From the NCBI RefSeq assembly GCF_052118925.1, contig NZ_JBQKGG010000022.1, positions 1 through 29,005 of the forward strand: 29,005 nucleotides of DNA, given 5' to 3'. Of the stretch, positions 13,953 to 22,487 are shown piece by piece. Every line of letters starts with the position of its first letter. The stretch's first letter is position 1. The stretch is from Lientehia sp934351765. Lineage in GTDB: Bacteria; Bacillota; Clostridia; Lachnospirales; Lachnospiraceae. The translations under genes and the position numbers were made by a program. Under the pieces are notes generated by a model. It saw only the letters and a program-made list of their open reading frames with translations, was not told the origin of the DNA and ran no database searches.

Positions 13953-15387
13953 AATCCTTAATATGAAGGATTGTGGTGGGCATTTTCACGGAAAACATCT
14001 GAAGAGATCTCTTGATTATGTGATGAATCCGGAGAAAACACAGGATGGAAGGCTCGTTGGTGCAATCAACTGTCAGGTCGATTCTGCTTTTGAACAGATG
14101 AAAGCTACAAAACGGAAGTTTGGAAAAGTTGATAAAAGGCAGGGATATCATATCATTCTCTCATTTAAGGAAGATGAAGTGAATCCTGATATGGCATTTG
14201 AGATAACCCGCAGATTCGTGGAAGAGTATCTTGGAAAATCATATGAGGCAGTATATGTGGTGCATGATAATACAGCACATGTTCATTCACACATTGTATT
14301 TAACAGTGTGAGTTTTGTGGATGGGAAAAAGTACCGCTATGAAAAAGGAGACTGGGCAAAGTATATCCAGCCAATCACGAATAAGTTGTGTCAGGAATAT
14401 GGTCTTTCAATCATTGATGTTGATGATGGCAGTAAGGAAAAAGAGCATGAAAGCTATAAGGACTGGAGCGAATATCGTGAAGGCAGTTTTGTATGGGCAG
14501 ATATGATCAAGAGAGACCTGGATTCCTGCATACTGCAGGCAGGAAATTATGAGCAGTTTCTGGAGCTGTTATCTGACAAAGGATATGAGGTCAAGCAGGG
14601 AAAGTATCTGGCGGTAAAGCCACAAGGAATGACGAGATTTCGCAGATGTAAGACATTAGATAACATGTATTCTGATGAGGCAATCCGGGAAAGGATAGAA
14701 AAAGAGGATATTTCATTTTACCGGGAACAGCAGAAAGAAGTACAACCGGTTCTTTGTAAGTGTAAGGTGAGAAGATACCGAAGGGCAAAGATGTCGGGGC
14801 TTCAAAAGAGATACTATGCAAAGCTATACCGGATAGGAAAGCTGAAAAAGAAGCCATACAGTCAGGTATGGAAGTATAAGGATGATATCCGTAAGATGCA
14901 TAAACTGCAGGAGGAGTATTTGTTCCTTGTCAATCATGACATTCATTCAGCAGAGGAGCTTGTCAGTGTAATCAGCTCATTGACAGATAAAAGAAAAGAA
15001 GTTTCAGCAGAGAAAAGCCGCATTTATAAGGCTAGGGAGAGAAGTCGAGAACTTTTTGATATAGCAGATGATATGAAAGAGTTAGAACCTGCTGAGAAGT
15101 CTTTCCTCCAGGGAGATGAATTTTTTACGGATGAGCATCTGCAATGGGAAACTTTGAAACAGAAGCTTTTATCACAGGGATATAGCCTTGAAGAGGTGGA
15201 AGCACTGCGTAAACATTATAAAGAGGAGTATTCCAAAGCATGTGCAAAAGAAAGGGCAGTATTCAAAGAGTTGAATATTGGTAAATCTATATGGAAGAGT
15301 CTTATTCCAGACAGCGTATCAGATGGAAAAGATGCACAGTACAACAAAGAGACAATACGAGACAGGAAAGAGCAGCCAGAACGTTAG
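13939..15387 (+). CDS. MOBP-type relaxase (TTG start)
   Basis: In this 482-residue protein the N-terminal relaxase domain has motif I with the likely nicking Tyr27 in LKRSLDYVMNPEKT. Motif III is HDNTAHVHSHIVFNSV, where His109, His114, His116 and His118 include the metal-binding triad. The enzyme would nick oriT, stay covalently bound to the 5' end and be exported with the strand. Residues 270-480 are basic and helical. The start is a TTG at 13939, overlapping mobC. This keeps the MAISKI N-terminus typical of the family, and a GGCGGTGG site precedes it. The first ATG (13963) would cut into the first strand. A weak terminator overlaps the stop codon. Confidence 0.88.
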   Translation: MAISKILNMKDCGGHFHGKHLKRSLDYVMNPEKTQDGRLVGAINCQVDSAFEQMKATKRKFGKVDKRQGYHIILSFKEDEVNPDMAFEITRRFVEEYLGKSYEAVYVVHDNTAHVHSHIVFNSVSFVDGKKYRYEKGDWAKYIQPITNKLCQEYGLSIIDVDDGSKEKEHESYKDWSEYREGSFVWADMIKRDLDSCILQAGNYEQFLELLSDKGYEVKQGKYLAVKPQGMTRFRRCKTLDNMYSDEAIRERIEKEDISFYREQQKEVQPVLCKCKVRRYRRAKMSGLQKRYYAKLYRIGKLKKKPYSQVWKYKDDIRKMHKLQEEYLFLVNHDIHSAEELVSVISSLTDKRKEVSAEKSRIYKARERSRELFDIADDMKELEPAEKSFLQGDEFFTDEHLQWETLKQKLLSQGYSLEEVEALRKHYKEEYSKACAKERAVFKELNIGKSIWKSLIPDSVSDGKDAQYNKETIRDRKEQPER

Positions 15388-15398
15388 GCTGTTTTTTT
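15373..15398 (+). terminator. Weak intrinsic terminator at the relaxase end
   Basis: A 5-bp GC-rich stem (CAGCC, 15373-15377; GGCTG, 15387-15391) is followed by seven Ts (15392-15398) and includes the relaxase stop codon. Translation to the stop would disturb it. It may trim expression of the genes that follow (from 15417) rather than stop transcription. Confidence 0.55.
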
Positions 15399-15416
15399 AG
15401 TAGTTAGGAGGCATAT

Positions 15417-16601
15417 ATGGAAGAAAACAGAGAACCGCTTAGTGCGATAGCAATCGAGAAAAAATTGCAGCTTCTCCGAAATAAGCATTTTAGTGAAGAT
15501 ACGATTGCTCTTGTAAAAAGTGATTATGAATATGGACTGAAAGAGGAGGAGATCAGCCTTTATCTCAATAAGTCATACGATATTGAACAGATGAAGATTT
15601 TATCGGAATGTCTGCACAAGGATGTTTCAAAAGATGTGATTGATATTATCAAGAATACCAAGTATTCGGTTCATCAGATGCAGGTGTCCCTTGAATTTTA
15701 TGAAAAGGGTGTACCTGTTCAGACAATTAAGGAGGTTATGGACAAAGGGGAAAAACCTATTACCATGCGACGATTATATGAGGAAGTTTTGGAACAGCTG
15801 AATAAAGTCAAGAAACAGATTCCGGAAGAGTCTGAGTATGTGAAAGCACTCATTTCTCAGATGGATGAAGTGGTTGCAAAGATCAATCATCAGAATGAAA
15901 GGTATGATGCCCTGAATAAGAAGCTTTCTGAAATAGAGACTTCCAAAGATGATGAGGGAGTCAGGGAGCGTCTGGTCAAGGAGAACCAGGATAAGGACGC
16001 TCTTATCAACAGTCAGCAGAATGAACTGAATAAGGCAAGCAGTACGATTGCAAGACTCAGGGATGATATTGAGAAAAAGGATAAGGAGATGAAGCGTATG
16101 GGAGACAGAATAGAGTCATTGGAAGATAAGATCATAAGTGTTGCCACAGAGAATAAGAAAGAGGCAGAAAGTAAGGCAGAGCCGCAGGAAAGCCAGTCCG
16201 TACCACAGGCAGAAAAAAAGATGGTTGATACAGTTGCAGTTCCGCAGAATATGCAGGCTGTGGCAAACGGGATTCCGGTCTATTATCAGATTCCGGTAGT
16301 TGATGGTACCGGAAATGTGGTGCAGAGAATTCCGATTGAGCGAAGTGTGAGAAAGAGCAGCAACAATGGAATGGCAAGCCTTTTTGCAAGACTTTCTTTT
16401 AAGAAAAAGTCGAGAGCAGACATTGTAAAGCTTGTTGCATCGGGCGATCTTGTTCCGGCACAGCTTGTCCAGATTAAGAGTGCAATAGAAAAGGGACTTA
16501 CGGAGACACAGCTTATAGAGCTTATTACTAATAATATTTCAGCAGAAAAGATGAAAGAGATTATTGAGATAGCGGTACTTGAAAACAGTATGGCAGATTA
16601 G
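15417..16601 (+). CDS. Coiled-coil protein of the transfer operon
   Basis: This 394-residue protein is not assigned to a family. Residues 1-110 contain repeated short helical units (FSEDTIALVKSDYEYGLKEE, then similar LNKSYDIEQMKIL and YSVHQMQVSLEFYEKG). A long coiled coil covers about residues 120-245 (EVLEQLNKVKKQIPEESEYV onward, rich in Lys, Glu and Asp). A Pro/Gln linker and a C-terminal basic helical domain (SRADIVKLVASGDLVPAQLV) follow, with the same short-repeat look as the N-terminus. No signal peptide or membrane helix is seen. Placed between relaxase and coupling protein genes, it may bridge the relaxosome to the channel. That role is inferred from position only. Confidence 0.7.
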   Translation: MEENREPLSAIAIEKKLQLLRNKHFSEDTIALVKSDYEYGLKEEEISLYLNKSYDIEQMKILSECLHKDVSKDVIDIIKNTKYSVHQMQVSLEFYEKGVPVQTIKEVMDKGEKPITMRRLYEEVLEQLNKVKKQIPEESEYVKALISQMDEVVAKINHQNERYDALNKKLSEIETSKDDEGVRERLVKENQDKDALINSQQNELNKASSTIARLRDDIEKKDKEMKRMGDRIESLEDKIISVATENKKEAESKAEPQESQSVPQAEKKMVDTVAVPQNMQAVANGIPVYYQIPVVDGTGNVVQRIPIERSVRKSSNNGMASLFARLSFKKKSRADIVKLVASGDLVPAQLVQIKSAIEKGLTETQLIELITNNISAEKMKEIIEIAVLENSMAD

Positions 16602-16610
16602 GAGGAACTT

Positions 16611-17015
16611 ATGAATTTAGCAGTAGTAAATGAAGCAGTAACAGAGATGAATGGTGTGGAGCATCAGTTTACAGAGGAAGAGAAAAACTTTGTTGTTCAG
16701 TTCGCATTCAGAAGCGGCAGCAAGGAAGATACGATTTCTCTTATTGAAGCATTGGCACATTCAGCGGATAAGGCTGAGTCGGGCGAGATTATGGTCACAT
16801 ACAGGGCTAAATATGATATGAAGCCTGCATGGGTGGAACAGGTGGAAAACCTGCTTGTGGCACTTGAAATGTACCGTATCGAGGAGGAAAAAGCAATTAA
16901 TCATCTGGCAGATATTTTGACTGCTTATGGTATTGATGTATCAGCCGAGGAAATCCGTACTACAGAGACAGAAACACTTAAAACAACAGTCAGAGAGAAA
17001 GTGGAGGTGCGATAA
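16611..17015 (+). CDS. Small conserved-looking transfer operon protein
   Basis: This 134-residue soluble, mostly helical acidic protein (FTEEEKNFVVQFAFRSGSKE, KPAWVEQVENLLVALEMYRI) has no family I recognise. A strong GGAGGAA site overlaps the previous stop region. Its TAA overlaps the next ATG as TAATG (17013-17017), so it is coupled to the PcfB-like gene. The tight coupling suggests that the two products act together, perhaps as a docking complex for the relaxase. Confidence 0.65.
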   Translation: MNLAVVNEAVTEMNGVEHQFTEEEKNFVVQFAFRSGSKEDTISLIEALAHSADKAESGEIMVTYRAKYDMKPAWVEQVENLLVALEMYRIEEEKAINHLADILTAYGIDVSAEEIRTTETETLKTTVREKVEVR

Positions 17016-18133
17016 TGGCAGAAGAGATTCAGGAAGCGGTGCAGATCATCCGTGTTGCTTATGATGGCATTGAGATTGCCATGAAGGTAGGAAGTGGAGG
17101 AATAGCTGCCATGCAGAAGGCAATAGATTTCTTAAAAGGGATGCTTGATTATGAGAAGTCACTTGGCAAGACATCCATGAGAAAGCTGCTCTTAAAGGGC
17201 GGTGATTTACAGGTGTTACAGTTTAATACCGAAGATATGAAAAAGGTTGAAAAGATGGCAAAGAAGTATGGAATACTCTATTCAGTACTTCCGGACTGCA
17301 ATAGGAAAGACGGACTGAGTGAGGTAATCTTTCATACAGAGGCAGTTCCACGTGTGAATATGATGATACAGAAGCTCAAGTTTGGCAAGATTGCCACATT
17401 TGATGATTATCTGAAGAATGGAGATGAAAAGTCCCTTGGAAAGCTGATGGATTTTTTGAAGAAACAGCAGGGAAACGAGAAAAGCCACACGATAGAAGGG
17501 GATAGGGTTAATACCGCTATTGACGGACTGATCGAAAAGGTCGGAATGTTTGCAATGGAAAAGAAAGCTATCAGTGTGGATCAGGTCAAGGAGAATTTCA
17601 GTATCAATGGTGAGCAGGCTGAAAGTGTTATCAAACAGCTAGAGACAATCGGTGTGCTTGGCGGCAAGAATGAAGATGGCACCCATACAGTAATGATGGA
17701 CAAGGATGCATTTATCAATCGTGTCAGAGGTTATCAGGACCTTGCTGAGAGAATGAGGGCAGTTGCAGCATCAAAGAATGCGAACTTATCAGATGTGACT
17801 ATCAGTAAGAAGCTGATTATCGAAGAGAATGATCATGCTGTTAAGACCAGAGTTCCCGGCACATGGGGAGAAGAGGCAAGATATGTATGGCTCCGTAAGG
17901 AAAACATCATGGAGATTCATGGTGGAAAGACAATGCTTACCTTTCTTGATTCAACCAAGGATTATAAGCTTTACGATGAGCAGAATCGTGTGGTGACAAC
18001 CCAGAAAGGAACCGAGCTTTATACTCACTACGACAAGGTGGAGTCATCTGTCAGGGAGCGTTACGAGAAAGTGCAGAAGCAGCAGAAAAAGACCACACAG
18101 AAGAAAACTGTTACCACAAAGAAAGCGAGGTAG
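17015..18133 (+). CDS. pcfB: PcfB-like (DUF3801) conjugation accessory protein
   Basis: This 372-residue protein resembles PcfB/DUF3801 in its first 150 residues or so (IRVAYDGIEIAMKVGSGGIA, a LLLKGGDLQVLQF strand, then KKYGILYSVLPD). PcfB of plasmid pCF10 is a cytoplasmic or membrane-associated protein needed to deliver the relaxosome to the coupling protein. This one is about twice the usual length. It adds a region with winged-helix-like helices (AISVDQVKENFSINGEQAES), a basic domain, and a Lys/Thr-rich tail. It sits directly before virD4, as expected for this role, with GGAGGTG before its start. Confidence 0.68.
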   Translation: MAEEIQEAVQIIRVAYDGIEIAMKVGSGGIAAMQKAIDFLKGMLDYEKSLGKTSMRKLLLKGGDLQVLQFNTEDMKKVEKMAKKYGILYSVLPDCNRKDGLSEVIFHTEAVPRVNMMIQKLKFGKIATFDDYLKNGDEKSLGKLMDFLKKQQGNEKSHTIEGDRVNTAIDGLIEKVGMFAMEKKAISVDQVKENFSINGEQAESVIKQLETIGVLGGKNEDGTHTVMMDKDAFINRVRGYQDLAERMRAVAASKNANLSDVTISKKLIIEENDHAVKTRVPGTWGEEARYVWLRKENIMEIHGGKTMLTFLDSTKDYKLYDEQNRVVTTQKGTELYTHYDKVESSVRERYEKVQKQQKKTTQKKTVTTKKAR

Positions 18134-18139
18134 CAGCCT

Positions 18140-20335
18140 ATGCAGACAACAAAGAAAACGCCGTCACTGATATTCATTCTTGTGGGTGCAGTGTTAGCAG
18201 GGTATCTTGGTTATCTGATAAATGGTGCGTGGACGGAAGGGATTGCTTTTAATGAATTTATGGACAGATTCAATGAAGCATGTGCTGTTCCCTTTGCCAA
18301 TTATTACAATTCCAATACAGTAAAAGCAGTAGCCATTGCATTAGGTATCTATGCGATGGCTATTGTCATGTATTACACCAGTCAGAGAAACTATATGCCG
18401 GGTAAGGAATTTGGTACGGCAAGATTTGAAAATCCGAAGCAGGTCAACAAGATACTTGCAGATAAGGATGAGAATTTCAACCGGATACTCAGCCAGAATG
18501 TGAAGATGTCGCTGGATTTCAGAAGGCTCAAGCTCAATGGAAATATCCTTATCTGTGGTGGTTCCGGAGCAGGAAAGACATTTTATGAAGTAAAGCCGAA
18601 TCTTATGCAGATGCCGCATAACTGTTCCTTTATCTGTACCGATCCAAAGGGAGAAATCCTTAGAAGCTGCGGGCAGATGTTAAAAAATAACGGATATAAC
18701 CTGAAAGTCATTAATCTGTTAGAGATGGATAAATCAGACTGTTATAATCCATTTTCCTATATCAGAGAGGAAACAGATGTGGTCAAGCTGATTACAAACC
18801 TTATCAGCAATACGACACCAAAGGGAGCGACACCAAGTGATCCGTTCTGGGAAAAGGCGGAAGGATTGTTCTTACAGGCTATCTTTTATTATGTGTGGCT
18901 GGAGGTACAGCCGGCAAAGAGAAACTTTGAGACAGTACTTAAACTTCTTGGAGAAGCAGAGGTTACAGAGCAGGGTAAGGCATCAAAGCTGGATGTGCGT
19001 ATGAAGTTTTTAGAGGAGAGTTCCCCACTTGGAGCCAATCATCCGGCAGTCAAGCAGTACAACAAATGTATGAGAGGTGCAGGAGATACAGTTCGTTCCA
19101 TTATCATCAGTGCCAACTCAAGACTTGCATTTCTTGAGAATAAGCAGGTTTTACGATTGCTCTCAAAAGATGAGCTTAACCTGTCAGATATCGGAATTGG
19201 AGTAAACGGAGATGGTGAGACAAAGACAGCACTCTTTTGTGTAATTCCCGATAGCGATAAATCCTATAACTTCATTATCGGTATGCTCTACACACAGATA
19301 TTTCAGGAATTGTACTATCAGGCGGACTTTAACTGTGGAGGAAGACTGCCAATCCATGTGACATTTATGTTAGATGAATTTGCGAATGTCGCATTGCCAG
19401 ATGACTTCTGCTCACTGTTATCGACAATGCGAAGCCGTGAGATTTCAAGTATTATCATTATTCAGAACTTTGCCCAGCTAAAGGCACTATTCAAAGATAC
19501 TTGGGAGACAATTCCCGGCAACTGCGATACTTTCATCTATCTTGGTGGAAATGAGCAGAGTACACACAAATACGTGTCGGAGCTGCTTGGAAAAGGTACG
19601 ATCGATAAGAAGTCAAGCGGAGAGACAAAGGGCAGACAGGGAAGCTCTTCAAGGAATTATGATGTGTTAGGAAGGGAACTGTTTACACCCGATGAGGTCA
19701 GAAAGCTGGATAATAAGAAGTGTATTATTTTTATCCGTGGTTTTGATCCTATCATGGATAATAAGTTTATACCATTCAATCATCCGATGTTTAACCAGAC
19801 AGCAGATGGCAAGGGAGAGCCTTATGTTCATCAGATAAGAGGAGCAGATAATCTTATCGGTCCGCCATTTGAGATTCTTTCAGACAAGGCAGTTAAGTAT
19901 TATGAAAAACTGAAGGATAAGGGCGAGAATGTGTATATTGATTCTCTTACCTATGAGCAGTTTATGATGCTTGGTGATGCGGAATTAAGCAGAAGATTCT
20001 CCATGCAGGATGAAGCAGAGCAGAAAGCAAAGATTGACAGGGAACAGGCAAATGAGCTTGAGTATGTCGATGAGTCGCAGAAGTCTGATACTACAGAAAG
20101 TGCCAACTCTTCTAATGGAAGTGCTGGTGCTAAGCCTGTAAGGAATCCAGAGAGGGAAAAGCCTAAGTGGGAGGATACTATCACAAACCGAATGCTGCAC
20201 TGGTCGTATACACCGGAGCAGAAAGAGGAAGTGAAGAAAGCTCTTGCTGCAGGTGTTCCAAAGTCAACGATTCTGACGTATTTCTATCCGGAGGTTACTG
20301 TGGAGAAGATGAGTTCATATCGAAAGAAGCAGTAA
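18140..20335 (+). CDS. virD4: VirD4/TraG-type coupling protein (T4CP ATPase)
   Basis: This 731-residue protein has two N-terminal membrane helices (about residues 10-28 and 60-82) and a Walker A GGSGAGKT near residue 140. A TraG/VirD4 core carries Walker B in FMLDEFANV near 412, then the RSREISSIIIIQNFAQLK segment. The ATPase links the relaxase-DNA complex to the mating channel and pumps the strand. The C-terminus after residue 640 is charged, Ser-rich and likely disordered, then ends in a helical segment. It starts seven bases after the PcfB-like stop. The VirB2-like gene would normally follow, but here a cargo segment intervenes. Confidence 0.92.
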   Translation: MQTTKKTPSLIFILVGAVLAGYLGYLINGAWTEGIAFNEFMDRFNEACAVPFANYYNSNTVKAVAIALGIYAMAIVMYYTSQRNYMPGKEFGTARFENPKQVNKILADKDENFNRILSQNVKMSLDFRRLKLNGNILICGGSGAGKTFYEVKPNLMQMPHNCSFICTDPKGEILRSCGQMLKNNGYNLKVINLLEMDKSDCYNPFSYIREETDVVKLITNLISNTTPKGATPSDPFWEKAEGLFLQAIFYYVWLEVQPAKRNFETVLKLLGEAEVTEQGKASKLDVRMKFLEESSPLGANHPAVKQYNKCMRGAGDTVRSIIISANSRLAFLENKQVLRLLSKDELNLSDIGIGVNGDGETKTALFCVIPDSDKSYNFIIGMLYTQIFQELYYQADFNCGGRLPIHVTFMLDEFANVALPDDFCSLLSTMRSREISSIIIIQNFAQLKALFKDTWETIPGNCDTFIYLGGNEQSTHKYVSELLGKGTIDKKSSGETKGRQGSSSRNYDVLGRELFTPDEVRKLDNKKCIIFIRGFDPIMDNKFIPFNHPMFNQTADGKGEPYVHQIRGADNLIGPPFEILSDKAVKYYEKLKDKGENVYIDSLTYEQFMMLGDAELSRRFSMQDEAEQKAKIDREQANELEYVDESQKSDTTESANSSNGSAGAKPVRNPEREKPKWEDTITNRMLHWSYTPEQKEEVKKALAAGVPKSTILTYFYPEVTVEKMSSYRKKQ

Positions 20336-20344
20336 ATGTTATCG

Positions 20345-20424
20345 CATAGGCACAGAAACCGTGGTATAATGTGCCTATGTGAGAAAAATTATTATTTAGA
20401 ACTTATTTGCTTATATGATAAGCA
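20345..20424 (+). promoter_or_regulatory. Promoter with flanking dyads ahead of the reductase gene
   Basis: CATAGGCACA (20345-20354) and TGTGCCTATG (20370-20379) are perfect 10-bp inverted arms around a 15-base spacer. An extended -10 element (TGG then TATAAT, 20362-20370) lies between them, partly in the right arm. A second perfect dyad, TGCTTAT and ATAAGCA with an ATG spacer, spans 20408-20424, just before the ribosome site. The layout suggests a separately controlled promoter for the cargo gene. The first dyad could also act as an RNA hairpin ending the virD4 transcript, but no T-run follows. Confidence 0.5.
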
Positions 20425-20442
20425 GAATGGAGGCTTTGCGAG

Positions 20443-20967
20443 ATGAAAGTAATCATTATAAATGGAAGTGCAAGAAAAGGAAACACTCTTACAGCGATTG
20501 AGGCTTTTGTAAAAGGAGCATCTGAAAAAAACGAAATTGAAATCATTGAACCTGACAAACTTAATATTGCACCATGCAAGGGCTGTGGTGCCTGTCAATG
20601 TTCTAAGGGATGTGTAGATAAGGATGATACAAATCCTACAATTGATAAAATTGCTGCCGCAGATATGATCCTTTTTGCAACACCGGTTTATTGGTGGGGA
20701 ATGTCAGCACAATTGAAGCTTATTATTGATAAGTGTTATTGCCGGGGAATGCAGTTAAAAAATAAAAAAGTTGGCACGATTGTTGTAGGCGGTTCTCCAG
20801 TTGACAGTATCCAGTATGAGTTGATTGATAAGCAGTTTGACTGTATGGCAAAATATCTTTCATGGGATTTGCTTTTCCAGAAGTCATATTATGCAACAGC
20901 AAAGGATGAGCTTTCTAAAAATCAGGATGCTATGAAAGAGCTTGAGGATATTGGAAAAGATTTATAA
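20443..20967 (+). CDS. NAD(P)H-dependent FMN reductase / flavodoxin-fold oxidoreductase
   Basis: This 174-residue protein has the flavodoxin-like phosphate loop GSARKGNT (about residues 9-16). A Cys-rich stretch (CKGCGACQCSKGC, about 46-58) and the flavin-site motif TPVYWWGMSAQLKLIIDK (about 85-102) are typical of the multimeric flavodoxin/NADPH-dependent FMN reductase family. It probably reduces flavin or small electrophiles in the cytoplasm. The start has GGAGG nine bases upstream. It is preceded by its own dyad-flanked promoter and lies between virD4 and the channel genes, so it looks like inserted cargo rather than transfer machinery. Confidence 0.85.
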   Translation: MKVIIINGSARKGNTLTAIEAFVKGASEKNEIEIIEPDKLNIAPCKGCGACQCSKGCVDKDDTNPTIDKIAAADMILFATPVYWWGMSAQLKLIIDKCYCRGMQLKNKKVGTIVVGGSPVDSIQYELIDKQFDCMAKYLSWDLLFQKSYYATAKDELSKNQDAMKELEDIGKDL

Positions 20968-21817
20968 AGCTTGTGATGAAAATCAGGAATTGAAGGAGAA
21001 TTATTTTTTGAAAATCAATAAAAATGTATTAAAAAAAGATCTCAAAGAGATTAATGCAATCGAAAAATTATTCCAGTATTTTATATCAGAACAAGTTGAT
21101 GTCGAAAATGGAAAAAGTGCAAAGTTATTATATGAAGAATTAGGGTGGAACCAAAATGTAAGTTATGATGTAATTAATTCATTTTGGATAACTTTTTCAT
21201 ATGCAATGAGATTAAAATATCCGGGCAAATATCGTATAGCAAAAGCAGGGAATGTAAAAATTTATAAACATCATAATACTGATTGGGGATATGATTCGTT
21301 TCCAGAAAAATACTTCAAAGAAAACTCAGAGGAAAGAGGTCAAGTAAATGATTTATGTAAAGAATATCCAGATATTTTAAAATTGGCAGATATGTGTCAT
21401 ACTGTAGCGAATTTTATGCCTTGTCCAGAAAGGTTTAATTCTGTAAAAGGACTATTAGGTGATGTAAGAGATTACTTACCGTTGATGATTGATAAGATAC
21501 AACTATGTGTTGATGCTGGAAAAGACCTAGAGTATTATCACTTAGGTAGTTTACAAAAAGTAGACAATAAAATCGTTAAAGATTGGCATAGCTTTTTTAT
21601 TAAAAACCAAGAAAAATATTGTTTGAGTATGTATTACCAAGTCAAAAAAAACAGAATTAGTGGAATTACGTTTTTTAAAGGTCAATCTTTATCTTATCCA
21701 TGTCCACTAGAAAAAGAAGAGGTAGAAGAATGCTTGAAAACCATGTTGGACAAAATAAACAAAAGAGCAGATCTAATACTTAATAGGTATAATGAAGAAC
21801 ATAAATCAAATAGTTAA
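20942..21817 (+). CDS. AT-rich unknown protein, start uncertain, possibly 5'-truncated
   Basis: The 291-codon frame opens after a TGA (20933-20935) inside the reductase gene. The first possible start is TTG 20942, with another TTG at 20951. No ATG occurs until deep in the frame, and no good ribosome site is visible. The gene is visibly more AT-rich than its neighbours (runs of A and T, AAA and TTA codons). The protein contains ADMCHTVANFMPCPERFNSV near the middle and ends in a charged helix. I recognise no family. It may be a foreign gene that lost its 5' end when it joined the reductase, or be translated by coupling. Confidence 0.55.
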   Translation: MRILEKIYKACDENQELKENYFLKINKNVLKKDLKEINAIEKLFQYFISEQVDVENGKSAKLLYEELGWNQNVSYDVINSFWITFSYAMRLKYPGKYRIAKAGNVKIYKHHNTDWGYDSFPEKYFKENSEERGQVNDLCKEYPDILKLADMCHTVANFMPCPERFNSVKGLLGDVRDYLPLMIDKIQLCVDAGKDLEYYHLGSLQKVDNKIVKDWHSFFIKNQEKYCLSMYYQVKKNRISGITFFKGQSLSYPCPLEKEEVEECLKTMLDKINKRADLILNRYNEEHKSNS

Positions 21818-21863
21818 ATTTCTGTTTGTCTGACTCACAACAATTTAATATCAAACTAATACA

Positions 21864-21899
21864 AGCACTTTAGCCAATAAAGGTTAAGGTGCTTTTTTT
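21864..21899 (+). terminator. Strong intrinsic terminator after the cargo genes
   Basis: A 12-bp stem (AGCACTTTAGCC, 21864-21875; GGTTAAGGTGCT, 21882-21893) with two wobble pairs closes an AATAAA loop and runs into seven Ts. It would end the cargo transcript. It would also block read-through from virD4 into the channel genes unless transcription is antiterminated or restarts. Confidence 0.82.
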
Positions 21900-21931
21900 G
21901 CGCCTTGAAAGGAGGTGGTTACAGCTAAACA

Positions 21932-22034
21932 CATCGGGAAAAGCCCGATTTAATCATTACAACAGGCATTGCCTGATCATATAGAGTAACTTTTAACAGT
22001 CAGTTAGGGATTATCCCTGCTGGCTTATTTTTTT
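21932..22034 (+). terminator. Leader hairpins and attenuator ahead of the VirB2-like gene
   Basis: Three hairpins occur in a row. The first is ATCGGG with CCCGAT (about 21933-21949) and the second CAGGC with GCCTG (about 21963-21975). The third is a two-part stem, AGTCAG/CTGGCT and AGGGA/TCCCT (21998-22025), followed by TATTTTTTT. The last is a clear intrinsic terminator 22 bases before the ATG at 22056. An orphan ribosome-like sequence (AAAGGAGGTGG, 21908-21918) precedes the hairpins without a convincing start codon. Confidence 0.62.
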
Positions 22035-22055
22035 ATCAAAAAGGAGACAAACAAC

Positions 22056-22433
22056 ATGAGAAAAGAACAGATTATTACGACAAACAACAATCAGATGGAG
22101 GAGAAAGGCATGAAGAGCAGATTCATTCACTTTAAAAAGAGATTCGTTCCGGCATTATCCGGAGCACTTATGGGAGTAATGCTTATGAGCACTACTTGTT
22201 TTGCAGCAGGTACAGGTACTTCCGCAGTAACACAGCCGCTTGAGAACTTAAAGACACTTATCATTGCAGTCATTGGTGCTGTTGGTGTCATCATTCTTGC
22301 AAAGAATGTCATGGAGTTCGCACAAGCCTATCAGCAGCAGGATTCATCTACTATGAACTCTGCACTGAAAGGAATTGTAGCAGGTGTCATGATGGCTGGT
22401 ATTTCAACAGTACTGACATTCTTAGGCTTCTAA
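22056..22433 (+). CDS. Maff2/VirB2-like small membrane protein (pilin-like)
   Basis: This 125-residue protein has a basic N-terminus, a hydrophobic signal-like segment (SGALMGVMLMSTTCFAAG) and two further hydrophobic helices (TLIIAVIGAVGVIILAKNVM; GIVAGVMMAGISTVLTFLGF). It matches the Maff2/VirB2-like proteins that open the channel operon in clostridial conjugative elements. ATG 22056 has AAGGAG upstream. ATG 22110 has an even better GGAGGAG and would give a 107-residue product starting at the signal segment, so it is a real alternative. The attenuator after the gene would let it be made in excess, as expected for a channel or pilus subunit. Confidence 0.78.
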   Translation: MRKEQIITTNNNQMEEKGMKSRFIHFKKRFVPALSGALMGVMLMSTTCFAAGTGTSAVTQPLENLKTLIIAVIGAVGVIILAKNVMEFAQAYQQQDSSTMNSALKGIVAGVMMAGISTVLTFLGF

Positions 22434-22437
22434 GATT

Positions 22438-22459
22438 GGGGAAAAAGAGTTCCCCTTTT
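22438..22459 (+). terminator. Attenuator between the VirB2-like and VirB6-like genes
   Basis: GGGGAA (22438-22443) and TTCCCC (22450-22455) form a 6-bp stem with an AAAGAG loop followed by TTTT. It lies directly after the stop of the pilin-like gene and before the ribosome site of the next. A short stem with a short T-run suggests partial termination, which would favour the upstream product. Confidence 0.6.
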
Positions 22460-22487
22460 AGTAAAAGGAAAGAGGTGAATAACAAGT

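Noticed and set aside
21915..21951. GTG-start leader peptide at 21915
   Set aside because: The GTG overlaps the only ribosome-like sequence, leaving no spacing. No other start codon follows at a usable distance.
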